DNA from: Reticulitermes lucifugus
Lineage: Eukaryota; Arthropoda; Insecta; Blattodea; Rhinotermitidae
Reading direction: 5' to 3'
Assembly (NCBI GenBank): GCA_026260175.1
Contig: JAKCWW010001898.1
Span: 1,313-45,641, forward strand
Length of the DNA stretch: 44,329 nt
In this document: positions 12,067-22,800 of the stretch, in pieces
Layout of the letters: each line of letters opens with the position of its first letter
Position numbering within the stretch: the stretch's first letter is position 1
Program-made: the position numbers and the translations under genes
Notes under the pieces: generated by a model
Seen by the model: only the letters and a program-made list of their open reading frames with translations
Told to the model about the DNA's origin: nothing
Database searches by the model: none

Positions 12067-12671
12067 GCTCAAAAGGGAATCCTATTTTATCTGAGAGCAT
12101 CTTCTTGCCTCATTAAGAGGCGCCTTGTCCCATGATACACAGACCTTCGGCCACCCACATTCTGTTCGATTGTATCTCTCTCATGTGTTTATGTTCAGAT
12201 AATTTACCGTATTCTGGCAGCTTCTTTTAAGAAACAAATTCTGTAATTTATATTCAATTAACGCAACACACAAAAATGTTACCTTTTTCATTTAGAATAA
12301 TTTTATTTATTTGGTTAATTGCAGTCTGTAATCAGAGGACGTCTTTAATTGGTTCCCTTTAACACGCATGACTATGCAGGACGGACAGGCACGCACGTAA
12401 CTATGGCAATCGTGTCGGTGTGCTTCAAGTGCAATATTCACATCAGTGCTGATATCCGTGATGCTGCACATTTGCCCAGTTCACACCCAGTGTTACACTC
12501 GGTGTAGTAATTCCAGCACCGCATTTGAGACACTGGTAGTGACAAGAGTGTGCTCGTATTTTTAAGATCAGTTTTATAAATCGATCATAATTTTGGTGTG
12601 ATCTAAGGCCGCTCGGACAATGGAATCGTGCGTTCAAATCCAGTTGGGGATGGATGCATGTCCGCGTTTCC
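12067..12671. other. Putative intron downstream of the candidate exon
   Basis: Nothing recognisable before the Family U repeat begins. Confidence 0.4.
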
Positions 12672-13085
12672 TTTTTAGGCAGGTTCGCATAGCAGTGAAA
12701 AGCGCCTATGAGCTTTGTCATGTCCGTCTGTCTGTCCGCCAATCTGTATGTCTGTCTGTACATCTGTTTGTTTGTATCAGCGCGGCTCCCACTGGACAGA
12801 TTTCCGTTAAATTTGTTACTGGGGACTTCTATGAAAATTTGTGAAGAAACTCCAAATTTTATTGAAATCGGGAAAAAAATATCGGTCACTTCACATGAAG
12901 ACCTAAGTACATTTTAATGTTGCTGGCGAAATAAATTCGTCATAAAAAGCATTCTTCTGCAACACTCAGTATTTTTTATATTGTTGACAGTGACCTCAAC
13001 AATACACAGAGCTCATTGTTGCATTTTCATTGCAAAAATGATTACGCGAACGCGCCCCATTTTTACGTTATGTGTACATTACCGT
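12672..13085 (+). mobile_element. Family U interspersed repeat, copy 2
   Basis: It begins TTTTTAGGCAGGTTCGCATAG, has AAAGCGCCTATGAGC and a run of TCTG units (12725-12775), then GGCTCCCACTGGACAGATTT. It ends with ATTACGCGAACGCGCC and ACGTTATGTGTACATTA. The same order of blocks is found at 27703-28085. GGCGCGTTCGC-type motifs lie inverted near the two ends. No protein is encoded. The family is likely a non-autonomous transposon, class uncertain. Confidence 0.7.
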
Positions 13086-14474
13086 GGCACACACGTACAT
13101 GATGATGATTATGGTCAATATTATCATAATCACAATAATACAGATGAGCTAATAGCCTACAAAGTTCTTTTGCCTATCTCCGTCATAACTTCTAACACTG
13201 TCCTCAATCTAATAATCCTAATAAAGCCTAATTAAGTGTCCGGCTTATCCAAATAAGTGAAACTCTTAATAAACTATAAATTACAGTGTTATCAAATAAT
13301 CTGTCTGCGGTCACAGAAACATTTAACTGCAATATGACACTAATGTGCGAAACTGCAGACTTGTGTGGACAGCTAATTACATCAGTTTCGTGTAAAGACT
13401 AGCTTCATATTATTAGCAATTAGGCGCGAACGAGAACTGGAAGAGGTAGCAAATGATTTATGCACATTTACATAGAAAGCAAATCTAACTAACAGTAAGA
13501 CAGGTAATTTTCTCATTCGATTCCATCTAACAAATACCACATACCATATAAGAATATGTATAAATTACAACATTATTACCAACAAAAGCTATTTGTTACA
13601 GCCGTATGAGATGAAGCTATTTCTTTGGGGGGGGGGGCAATCTCCGATTACCTTGCAACAAATTTACGTTGAGCTAGTGAGCGGTTACGTTCATAAATAT
13701 GTGCCCATAATTATGTGTATATCGTGCTTGAGCTTTCATAATCTACAAGTTTAATCTTCTTCCTTTTCCTCCTCCTCCTTTAATAATCCACTCTTTTTAT
13801 GATTCACGAATAACAAACAGTGCTTTAACCAGCCTTGAGCCTTGGTTAAACTCCTTATACTTAAGAGCCCTGAATTCTGTTTCTAAGGCTCTTCCTACTA
13901 AGAAAGTTAATTCAGATGGTAAAGCGACTGACTTGATTCAGTGAAGCACGTATGTCGAATTTCGGTTTGGTTTTCAGCTGCACTGACCTTGATTTTTGTG
14001 AAGTTTCTCGATATCTTTACGAACATAAAAATATATGTAAGGTTCTAACATGCTATGAACACTCCCTTACCAGTTCAACTTACTCGTTCATAAGCTATTT
14101 CTATAAGACCTGTTTTAATATTATCCTCATTTTCCCTACGATAACAAAAACGGCTTGTCTGAGTGAAGTACAAAGTTACTTTTTGCGTAAGATTGATTAT
14201 TCCACATGTCATTCCACATTTCGTGGTTTTTGACGCATGCATCACGTAATACATTGTACGATGGTTTAAACTGATTCATTCACATTGTTTCCTTAGCGGG
14301 AGCCGGGATGTTGTAACCGTGCAATTTTCCACATATCAGCGACTAAACTCTTTCTAATGTCACCTACTCTACTCTCCCTAGTGTCGCCCAGTAGGCGATA
14401 TTTGTTACAAATGCAACCTAGGTTCTTTTGCTGTTGGTGTCAGGGCGTAAAATACAGGATAAAGGGACAAGCTG
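13086..14474. other. Unannotated stretch with a G11 run
   Basis: A homopolymer of 11 G lies at 13627-13637. No gene or recognised repeat otherwise. Confidence 0.4.
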
Positions 14475-14640
14475 AAAACGGAGCATACAGGAAGAAATGG
14501 GTCTTATTGAACCTACAAAGGCACTTAATGTACCAAGATCGGCACTAAAGGATTATGTTAAGAAGAAGAATGCTGGTGTTGAAAAACGTTATAACACATG
14601 TTTCTAGTTGGTTCTGTAGCTTGAAAATATGTGGAAGAAT
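14475..14640 (+). pseudogene. Decayed pogo/Tigger-like transposase N-terminal (HTH) fragment
   Basis: In the plus frame around 14497-14575 the translation reads GLIEPTKALNVPRSALKDYV followed by KKKNAG. This fits the recognition helix of psq/CENP-B-type HTH domains in pogo-like transposases, with the pattern A-x-x-x-(F/L)-N-V-P-x-(S/T)-T/A-L-x-x-Y/H-V-K. Stops and frame changes follow, and no DDE domain can be read downstream. Assignment rests on this one motif only. Confidence 0.45.
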
Positions 14641-15499
14641 TTGGACCATGTTTTCGATATGTAGCTGTGCCATATTTGGAACACATGTTAGAAAAAAATG
14701 GATTATGTCGGCAGAATCAAGGTATTGTTGCAAAACTTGGGAACTTTGGAGTACTATAAAGAAATATTTTAGATGGGTCGTAGCCCGACGATTTTTGGCA
14801 TTTACCTCTGGACTCAAACTTTAAGTGGGCCAAATTTACGTCCCCAACTTTACTGACTCATATTTTTTTCATAACTCTTGGTTTCTCAAAATTCACAGGT
14901 TATTGTATTCTTTCATAGTAAGAAAACAATTTAAGGAACATACATAAACATATACTCAGTCATATCTCGGAGATACTTACAGCGCTTACAACGTACAAAA
15001 ATTCCAAAATCACGAATTTGCTTCATGAAGTTGCAGTTTTTGCGAAGACTTCTGTACCTGAGATTTGATTGGTACCTCGGTCGCTTTCTGATAGCTGAAA
15101 GCCAAGTTCCTGACATCTGAAGCGGCACAAGTGCCTGTCAGCAACACATCTATAATCTAATCAAGCAACATCACTTGTCTTCGATTCCATTAAGAGAATA
15201 GGTCCTGGTTCAAGCCGTTGGTCTCCGCACCCAGTGTTTTCTAACCTGCGTCCTGCACTTGACAGACCGGCGAACTTGTACTTTTGGTTTAGGGGTGTTC
15301 AATGTCGTAGTGTGACGGTGTTTGTCATTGACATTCGGAAGCAATCCAGGCCAAACCCTGGATGGCGACCTTCTGAATGAGAAGCAATGTAATGTAGGGT
15401 GCAAAAGTAAATAAGGTCTCAAGTAATGACCCATATCACTGACATTAATTGACTCTTGAAAGTTGTCCCTGTGCTTCATTCATAACGCTATTAATAAAT
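14641..15499. other. Unannotated, with the second half of a dispersed repeat
   Basis: Bases 14761-14783 and weakly beyond match 3378-3400, suggesting a shared low-copy repeat. Nothing else is identified. Confidence 0.35.
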
Positions 15500-15665
15500 A
15501 TGGGGGAAGTGGTTATAAGCTACACGCATTCTTAACCTCAGCAATAGATCGATGTCATTAGATTCTATTTCTGATAGTTTCAGCTCCGAGAAAGGAGCCT
15601 CCTGTACCCACTGAGTAGGAGGATCGGTGGGTCCACAACGCCGATATTGGTGTGGTGACGAACAG
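15500..15665 (-). mobile_element. Family B repeat body, minus strand
   Basis: On the minus strand it reads in order ACTCAGTGGGTACAGG, AGGCTCCTTTCTCGGAGC, TTGCTGAGGTTAAGAATGCG, AGCTTATAACCACTTCCCCC. The same order of blocks (GGTGCCGGGG.. / TTAAAGCGGCCG / GAAGCTGACCA / CCTCTAG / GAG-TTA) recurs at 19318-19545 (minus) and 28947-29080 (plus). From memory this body is common in cockroach and termite sequences. It is non-coding here. Confidence 0.6.
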
Positions 15666-16859
15666 AAAAGTATCTTTCCCCAACCAAATATCCATTCCTG
15701 GTCTACAAGCCAGTAGAGCGTTGGTGTACCCACTGAGGTATCCCGGCTTATACTCTACCCTTATTTGAACTTATACATAATTACAATTGGTTAGGAAGAT
15801 TGCATGTAATTGTCGTCACACGCTGCCCGCTGCACCCGACTGCACTACGACGCAGAAGGAGGCGTGGTTCCTCCAGCAGCCGTTCCCAACTCCAAAGCCT
15901 TTTCTCCAACTATCAGTGATACATCATTTTATTCCTTTACTCTCGCTGAACTTGTTCAGTGCAGTGGAACATCTACTGGTCTGTAGTTACACCAATATTC
16001 AAACAGTAAATAATGCTAACCATGTTAATGGTATTGTCATGTCAATGATTTAGTGTCTGAGATCATCTGCATACTTTCTACTTGAAACCTGTAGATAGTC
16101 ATGTTTATTTAGACCCGGTAACTCTTCCCTTCAACCTATGATTTCTGATATGTAAAGGCGGAAAAATAGATCCATAATAGCAAGCTGTTTAAACTAAGTA
16201 TTTATGGGTTCTCCTTATTTTCCTACAATTTACTGCATCACATGAGCCACTGCCTTCATAAGAATAAATTCACTAGTCGTTGTTCAGTTTGTCCGCTGTT
16301 CATTTACACGGCAAATGGAAAGAAACTTCCAAAGCGGCTGTATGTTGCAAACATTTATCCTATTAATCCTATTTTTTAGATAAACAGCTTAACATGTTAA
16401 GTGCTTATTTCCAACATTACAAACAAATCACATACATCTACGATAATCCTACACACAAATTTCACAGCGAAAAAAATTTCTGTCTCGCTTTGCGGAAGTA
16501 TCCAATTTGAATCCCAGTCAAGGCCCGTCTATTCTGAGTACGATTCACCATAGTTTACATCACTCCCTCCAGACAATTGTAACCACTGCCTACTTACCTC
16601 TTTTATGTTCACCATACGCATTCATAAACTTATCTCAGTCAATGGTGAAAATATTGGCAGTTGATATGGCGTTGTTAACTTGTGACCACGGCATAATGCG
16701 TCCTCGGGTTGCAGGTGAAGATGACGGCATACATATGTGGCATGAAGCAGAAAATTATTGAACGCTCAGTCGAGGGCAGCCGATAAAATTTGGCCTCCAT
16801 CTTAAACGGATTGGCCGGAACTAGGAAACTCCCGTCATACAAAATACAATTCTAAGAAA
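15666..16859. other. Unannotated stretch
   Basis: No recognised gene or repeat. An 88-codon and an 84-codon plus frame (15787, 16507) lack any recognisable domain. Confidence 0.4.
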
Positions 16860-17165
16860 TACTGCACGGGGCCTCAGATTTTACAGAATTTTTGGCAAGA
16901 CCTAAGCAATTGAAAGAATGTCAGGTCAAGGAGGACGGTATGTGTTGGGCATGTAGAAAGCGTGGGAGAGATGAAAAATAAATACGAAATATTGGCCGAA
17001 AATTTTTAAGGGAAAGACACTACTTCGAAGACATATGCTTAGATGAGAGGATATTAAACTGAATATTAAAGAAATAGGATTGAATTAAATCTACCTTGGT
17101 TTATAGACCATTGGCTGTTTGTGGTGTTTACGGTAAAGGAAATATGGGTTCCAAAAAGGCAGAGA
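16860..17165 (+). pseudogene. LINE tail relic, copy L2 (heavily decayed)
   Basis: Nucleotide blocks typical of the family appear in order: GGCATGTAGAAAGCGTGGGAG, then AAGGGAAAGACACTACTTCG, AGATGAGAGGATATTAAACTG, AATATTAAAGAAATAGGATTG and a last block GGGTTCCAAAAAGGCAGAG. These correspond to the GHV-RMGEE, GKPEGKRPLGR, R-W-EDNIK and LKEIGW segments seen cleanly at 37497-37890. Many frameshifts and stops; inactive. Confidence 0.6.
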
Positions 17166-17824
17166 GTTTGTGGATCACATCAGATATTCCGTGGGGTTGG
17201 AGGGACGATAATTAGTACCGAGGGGCAATGGGTCTTTTTTTATATTTAATTAGAGCTTGGAATTTTTGGGATGAAAGAATTATGAACTGATTCATGTGTC
17301 ATTAATATCCTATTTTCAAATTTGTTAATAAAAATGATACGAATCTTTTTTCAAACAAGTTGCTTCCTGGCATCAATACAAAAGATAGTGTATCTTTTCC
17401 TCACGTCAAATGAAGCAAATAAGCTCCGTAAAATAAAACTTAAAAAACTGTTATGACATTTAGATGTATGTTAGATTACTTCCTTCGTCTGACAACCTTG
17501 TCTCCTTAAATATTCTGTGGAGTGTGTATGTCTTCTTGTCATCTCTTGTTCCGTCAGAGATAAGAGGTGACTGGTAAAATCGATAGACGTAGCAAGCAAA
17601 TTATTAAAGATGTGTAACAACAAAAGGCGCAACTAAGGAATATTTCTCTTGAGAGCTGTGTTTGATATTTCATACCACATCCAGATGCATTTAAATATAC
17701 TCGTAAATGTAAAGAAGACTACCGATACCTACGATCTTCTAACTACCTCCAGTTAAAAAGACAGCGCAGGAAAACTATAAATTAGTAATTGTGCAGCCCC
17801 TCAATATTATTTGGGTGAAGGAAA

Positions 17825-18471
17825 CAAGTAGTACCAGATGGGTAGTCTTGAGTCATGCACAACAAGTAGTACCAGATGGGTAGTCTNNNNNNNNNNNNNN
17901 NNNNNNNNNNNNNNNNNNNNNNNNNNNNNNNNNNNNNNNNNNNNNNNNNNNNNNNNNNNNNNNNNNNNNNNNNNNNNNNNNNNNNNNNNNNNNNNNNNNN
18001 NNNNNNNNNNNNNNNNNNNNNNNNNNNNNNNNNNNNNNNNNNNNNNNNNNNNNNNNNNNNNNNNNNNNNNNNNNNNNNNNNNNNNNNNNNNNNNNNNNNN
18101 NNNNNNNNNNNNNNNNNNNNNNNNNNNNNNNNNNNNNNNNNNNNNNNNNNNNNNNNNNNNNNNNNNNNNNNNNNNNNNNNNNNNNNNNNNNNNNNNNNNN
18201 NNNNNNNNNNNNNNNNNNNNNNNNNNNNNNNNNNNNNNNNNNNNNNNNNNNNNNNNNNNNNNNNNNNNNNNNNNNNNNNNNNNNNNNNNNNNNNNNNNNN
18301 NNNNNNNNNNNNNNNNNNNNNNNNNNNNNNNNNNNNNNNNNNNNNNNNNNNNNNNNNNNNNNNNNNNNNNNNNNNNNNNNNNNNNNNNNNNNNNNNNAGT
18401 AGTACCAGATGGGTAGTCTTCAGTCATGCACAACAAGTAGTGCCAGATGGGTAGTCTTGAGTCATGCACGG
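17825..18471. repeat. 38-bp minisatellite flanking and presumably filling the gap
   Basis: Units begin at 17825 and 17863 on the left of the gap. On the right, an incomplete unit ends at 18433 and a complete one spans 18434-18471. Each unit starts CAAGTAGTACCAGATGGGTA and ends TCATGCACAA or TCATGCACGG. Only three point differences are visible among units (for example TTGAG/TTCAG and TACC/TGCC). Across the gap the register is off by one base from 15 whole units, so the array would hold about 17 units if the gap size is right. Confidence 0.85.
17887..18397. other. Assembly gap (511 N)
   Basis: A run of N lies inside the tandem array. The open frames that cross it on both strands are artefacts of untranslated N. 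Confidence 0.99.
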
Positions 18472-18605
18472 GGAAGAAAACAAAGGCAAACAGACTTTTG
18501 GGTGAAAATCTAAAGAAATGAGACCGCGTGGAAGACCTAGGCATAGATGAGAGGATGATATTAAAACGGATCTCAAAGCAACCATTCAATTAAACCTGTT
18601 TAGGA

Positions 18606-19317
18606 AAATTGTCGCTGAAGCTTCTGAGAATTACAAGAAACATAAGTACAATATATGTGCAAAATGCGCCATTTTTAGATGTTAAGTAGTGTGGTACATA
18701 TTGTTACCTTTCGGCTCTAAATGGTTAACCAAATACTAAATTGTAGGTGGTATCTGGTATCAGTGAAAATTTTTTAACTGTATCTAAAACTAAGGTTAAG
18801 TGCTGTCCCCTCCGGCATGCGAGATAAATATCCATAACGGGGTAGGTTAATCGTTCCTGAACATACTTTCGCCTCACATCAGTGGCATAATTTGTCTTGG
18901 AGGATCAGTGGAAACACGATCTGAAAATTCCCATTTATACCATATCTAAGAACACATATCCACTATAAATTAATTGCGAATCTGTGTTCCCCTGAGGGAG
19001 GCTTCATCGATAAGGGTTGTTTAATAATGGTGATGGCCCTAGGATTTATAGTAATAAATTGTGGTAGACCTACACCTGACACCAAGAATCGGTCTATAAA
19101 AGAGACTGAATGAATAACCCAAAACATCCAACTGGGTAATTGGCTTGATTACCGGCAGACACTCAGCAGCGAACTCACTGAACTCTGCAATGTGGAGAGG
19201 CAGACACGACGTCGCACAGCTTCTGTCTACTTACGGAACCACGAAACTAATCATCCAACTATTATTTCGATTATAATGACCAGAAATTGAAGCCGATGTT
19301 CACACGATGAAGGCATA
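18606..19317. other. Unannotated stretch
   Basis: Nothing recognisable on either strand. Confidence 0.4.
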
Positions 19318-19545
19318 CGGGATATAGAGGTAGAGCTACACTCCACTACTAATCTCCGCCCTAGAGGTAGGTGCATGGTCAGCTTCATGACTCGGCCGCT
19401 TTAACCCCGGAAAAAGTCCCCGGCACCAATTGAATAGGAGGAAACTTTAGAGAAACGAAAATCTCTTGCACCTGCTGAGAATCGAACCATGATTCCTCGG
19501 TTGTCTACCATAGTCATTATACCCACTACACTATCCCGACTCCAG
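19318..19545 (-). mobile_element. Composite SINE: tRNA-like head joined to Family B body, minus strand
   Basis: On the minus strand the head reads GGATAGTGTAGTGGGTATAA (A-box region, resembling the start of Asp/Glu-type tRNAs) and, about 40 bases on, ATGGTTCGATTCTC (B box). The Family B body follows: GGTGCCGGGGACTTTTTCCG, GTTAAAGCGGCCGAGTCATG, AAGCTGACCATGCACC. The T stem does not pair, so this is a SINE head and not a working tRNA gene. Confidence 0.65.
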
Positions 19546-20455
19546 ATAATAACTAAAATAAGAGCTGAATTAGTCACAATGATATTATTTACCTAACACG
19601 CTGTAACAGAAAATGACGGCTCGGTAACACTACATCAAATTGTGCTTTACAATTCCGTGTAATGGAAGTAAATGTTGAGTGCAATAAACAGCCAACACAC
19701 TCAACTATTTATTTTAGTAAAAATGTACTCTCTAGATAGTAACATATTTCGGTTTAGGATTCATATTCATGCATTAGCTACTTCAATTTTAAAATTCACA
19801 ATTGTTATAACCAAACTACACATACACTTTGTCATTAACAAAGTAATGACATTACAGTAACACCCTCAATGAAAATTTGTTCAGTTTCTACATATTTAAG
19901 AGGTTAATATTTTATCAAAAGTCTCTGTACAAAAATTTAGTAAGACAATTTTTCATTGTTAAATTTAATGATTTTAAAAATATACTCTTCCATATATATA
20001 TATATATATTGTATTTAGAACAGTTGTGATACCGTTGGATTCATCTTGACGGACAAATCGCTTTACCTGTTGGTGAGAGTTGTAACACTGTGGGTATTTT
20101 TGGCTTGTGTTTCTTGTGGTTACGAAAAGGATCATGCTCAACTGGATTATAATGTCACAAAATTTTCCGCCATTATTTATTTTCCAATTGTGCCCAGACA
20201 CCATTTCAGTCTACTAACTGACCAGTTTTCTATCCTAAGACACAGGACCCCAATGTTTAACACCGTTAATACCAGCGGATGCCAGTTACGGACCAAACTG
20301 AATCCAATTTACGTCTTCAAAACCTGTTCCCTCTTGAAGGTTACTGGTGTACTGTTTGTCAATCTTGCTTCGTATTCGGCGTTCTTCGGTTTTAATATTG
20401 CCGGAAGATTAACAATGCTTGTTTTTCATTACTGCCTCCAGAAACTAACCATTAA
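19546..20455. other. Unannotated stretch with an AT dinucleotide run
   Basis: (AT)n lies at about 19991-20010. A 141-codon plus frame (20046-20471) overlaps a 76-codon minus frame and shows no domain I can name; its last codons run into the MITE at 20456. It is not called as a gene. Confidence 0.4.
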
Positions 20456-20667
20456 TACAGGGTGCGGTTGAAAGTGCTGACGCATTTTAAAAGGCCGTAA
20501 TTGTACGTTTAAACTTTTAGTGCGCCCGCCAGTTCTGGAAGACAAGAGGGATAGTTGGTGTTGTGTTTACACCTGACACAAAAAGTCCAAGATAGGACGG
20601 TGTTCAGTGCAGACCTAAAGTGTTATTACAATATAAAATGTGTCAGCACTTTCTGCCGCACCCTTTA
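20456..20667. mobile_element. Complete MITE with ~34-bp terminal inverted repeats and TA flanks
   Basis: The left end reads TACAGGGTGCGGTTGAAAGT and continues GCTGACGCATTTTA. The right end, on the opposite strand, reads TAAAGGGTGCGGCAGAAAGT and continues GCTGACACATTTTA. The ends differ at only a few positions and each is flanked by TA, the Tc1/mariner-type target duplication. The 212-bp length has no room for a transposase, so this is a non-autonomous element. CAGGGTG ends also occur on the transposase fragment at 28569-28580. Confidence 0.85.
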
Positions 20668-20929
20668 CAAATAGCGATCACTTAGCTTAAATGGTGACAT
20701 TCCTAACTACGACTATGTTCAAACCGCAAGAGTGGGCACTGTCCAGAAATTTGTGGTTTTACTCAGTTATTTCAGGCAAATTCCATAAATGTGGTTTAAG
20801 ACACAGCAGTAACCAAACCCATACGCTTATTGTATAATTATAGGCATTCTTTACAGTTGTGTTTTTCTAAACAGGTGCCTTACTCTGCAGCAATATGTAG
20901 TGTCAGAGGTGAACTTATCCAAGACTCTG
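20668..20929. other. Unannotated short stretch
   Basis: Nothing recognised. Confidence 0.4.
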
Positions 20930-21105
20930 ATAACGGGCCAGACGGACGGACTGCCGCACACCTCACGGGCTGTGATAAATTAATATGGAACATCTGTAGA
21001 ATGACAGACGTTGAAAGACATAGAGGAGAGCCTCTTCCAGTGTCACTCTGCCCACCACAAATCCCACAGCAAATGCAATGGGATTGGATCTGGGACCTGG
21101 CTACG
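20930..21105 (-). mobile_element. Diverged Family A SINE body, minus strand
   Basis: On the minus strand the body block reads GCTGTGGGATTTGTGGTGGG followed by CAGAGTGACACTGG. This matches CCATGTGGAATTTGTGGCGG and AAAGTGGCACTGAG of the copy at 6195. The head (GGTCCCAGATCCAATCCCAT) is altered and has no good B box. Confidence 0.5.
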
Positions 21106-21156
21106 GCAACGGCCTTATCTATGTAATGACTTTACAGAGATGCTGTTAGACTATTT

Positions 21157-21692
21157 AGTGAAGCTTTTTTTTTTTAGAAAACCAACGTTTGCCCACACGG
21201 TATAAATAGGGATACAATGTCTCAATTTCTCCTACATGTTTCGATGGCCACCCACCATTATCAGGGAGTATACACACCATAATATTTAAAACATAATAAT
21301 ATATGATAAAAATACAATAGTGATATTCATTGCATGATACCATTTTTCACAGATATAGAATGTGCGAAACCGCAAAATAACTTATGCCTAGTTAAAATTA
21401 TTTTATTCTTTATATGTTGTTATTATTTTCTCATATAAGAATTTTAAACATGCATAGATTATTGTGCTGCTTTTTACATCCTACAGCTGTGAAAATTGAT
21501 ATGGTACGATGAATATCACTATTGTATTTTACCATATTATATTTTGTTTTAAATATATTGGTGTGTATACCATGTTGAAGGCGGGTGGCTGCCGAAACAT
21601 GTAGGAGGAATTAAGAAATTGTATCTCTCTCTCTCTATATATATATATAGTATGCGCAAACGTTGGTTTTCTAAAAAGAAGAAGCTTGACTC
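21157..21692. repeat. Large palindrome P1: ~200-bp inverted arms, ~115-bp AT-rich centre
   Basis: The left arm (21157-21363) and right arm (21480-21692) are inverted copies. Shared blocks, read from the outside in, are TAGAAAACCAACGTTTGC, TCCTACATGTTTCG, CCACCC, GTATACACACC, AATACAATAGTGATATTCAT and TTTTCACAG. The right arm has (TC)n(TA)n at 21627-21650 where the left has a shorter spacer. Each arm carries a GAAAC preceded by a stem: on the minus strand ATGG..CCAT at 21243-21258, and on the plus strand GGC..GCC at 21580-21593. It may be a head-to-head pair of retroelement ends (see findings). Confidence 0.85.
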
Positions 21693-22800
21693 ATTGCACG
21701 GAATGAATAACAAGCGTCGTTTTTGGGGCACTGAAGTCGAAGTATAATTTCAAGGAACTGCGAACCTTCATTCCATATCACTGACAGCAGTGGACAAATC
21801 CACCCTACTTCCTACTTTGAAAAGGAATAAAAGAAAAAATGCGAACCGCATAATTGCTGCTTTTAAAAGGTTTCCAATAAGTAACAGGTATTACTGATTT
21901 TCCTCCCCTTTCTCATCTCGTTCTTCGGAAAGAACAGAAAGACAGACGGATAGATGGATTGTTAAAAAAAGATCACTAATATACTTAAGAGGATGGGAAG
22001 TATTGTCTATTGGAAGGTAATTGGGTATCGGGAGAAATAAAATAACAGGTTAAGAATCCACAAGCACTTTTTTATATCAGGGGTGGTCAGATGGAGGCCA
22101 GCGTCTTACTCTAGTGATCGTCAGACTATGCTCTACGTAAGTTTGTGAGGTTCTGCAGAAAAATAATTATGATCTTTGGTTTCGGTATCGGACCATCCTA
22201 GTAAGAAAATGTTTTTATTAAACTACAAATATGAAATTAGATTGTGCCCCAAAGTAATTACATTTCTTTTCCAGAATGCAAACCCTATTTTACATGAGTA
22301 TATTAGGGTTAAAGTTTAACCAAGTACATATAACAACAATATTGTTACTTACAAAGTAATTACATTAAGGAGCAGCTTTATTTAAAAAAGGTAGCAAGTA
22401 AGAATTTTATGAGCTTTATTGTACTAGCTAAATTAGTGCGAATTATAGTGTCCGTAAAGTTACTGTCCACAGATGTCATTCCCGCCTCACTTACAAATGA
22501 CCCACAGTAAATCCTGCTACAGCAAGGCAAGGAGAGTGAAGGTCGGACAAACTGCAATGCATTGCCCGTAAGTGCCAAGATCACTTGTGCTTTTACAGGG
22601 TACATGCAAAGTCTGTATGTTTACAGGAACTTTGCTAACACCCTATAACGATTGGCCTTATCTTTCAATCATGGTGCAATGGTACTTCCTGACTGCGACC
22701 TACTTTCTCCATTATCTAAGACCAAATGGGCGCTGTCTAGAATTGAACCCAATACTTCCTGCCGGGAAGCAGTTGCTTCACAAGTTGGTTCACAAGATAA
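21693..22800. other. Unannotated, with a possible SINE head at its end
   Basis: On the minus strand, 22740-22790 reads TTCCCGGCAGGAAGTATTGG then GTTCAATTCTAG. This contains a B-box-like GGGTTCAATTC and may be a tRNA-derived SINE head next to the tetranucleotide tract. The rest shows nothing. Confidence 0.35.

Larger units (their letters stand above)
17763..18605 (+). pseudogene. LINE tail relic, copy L3, split by an internal minisatellite
   Basis: The left flank (17763-17824) contains GCAGGAAAACTATAAATTAG and CTCAATATTATTTGGGTGA, which align with the 'GG-(A)AACTGCA..' and 'CCAAATAATATTCGGG(A)GA' blocks of copy L9 (39435-39500). The right flank (18472-18605) continues with the GKPEGKRPLGRPRH-type block GAGACCGCGTGGAAGACC and GATGAGAGGATGATATTAAA. 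Between them lies a 38-bp tandem array that occupies the place of the segment encoding K-S-R-R-M-R-W-A-G-H-V. The copy is therefore interrupted by a local expansion, not by a foreign insertion. Confidence 0.65.

Noticed and set aside
17807..18589. Long frames of 192-260 codons
   Set aside because: They are made mainly of untranslatable N from the assembly gap and the 38-bp repeat.
19440..19545. Functional tRNA gene on the minus strand
   Set aside because: The acceptor and T stems do not pair; it is better read as a SINE head.
20046..20471. 141-codon plus-strand open frame
   Set aside because: No domain, no codon-use signal, overlapped by a minus frame, and its end runs into the MITE at 20456.
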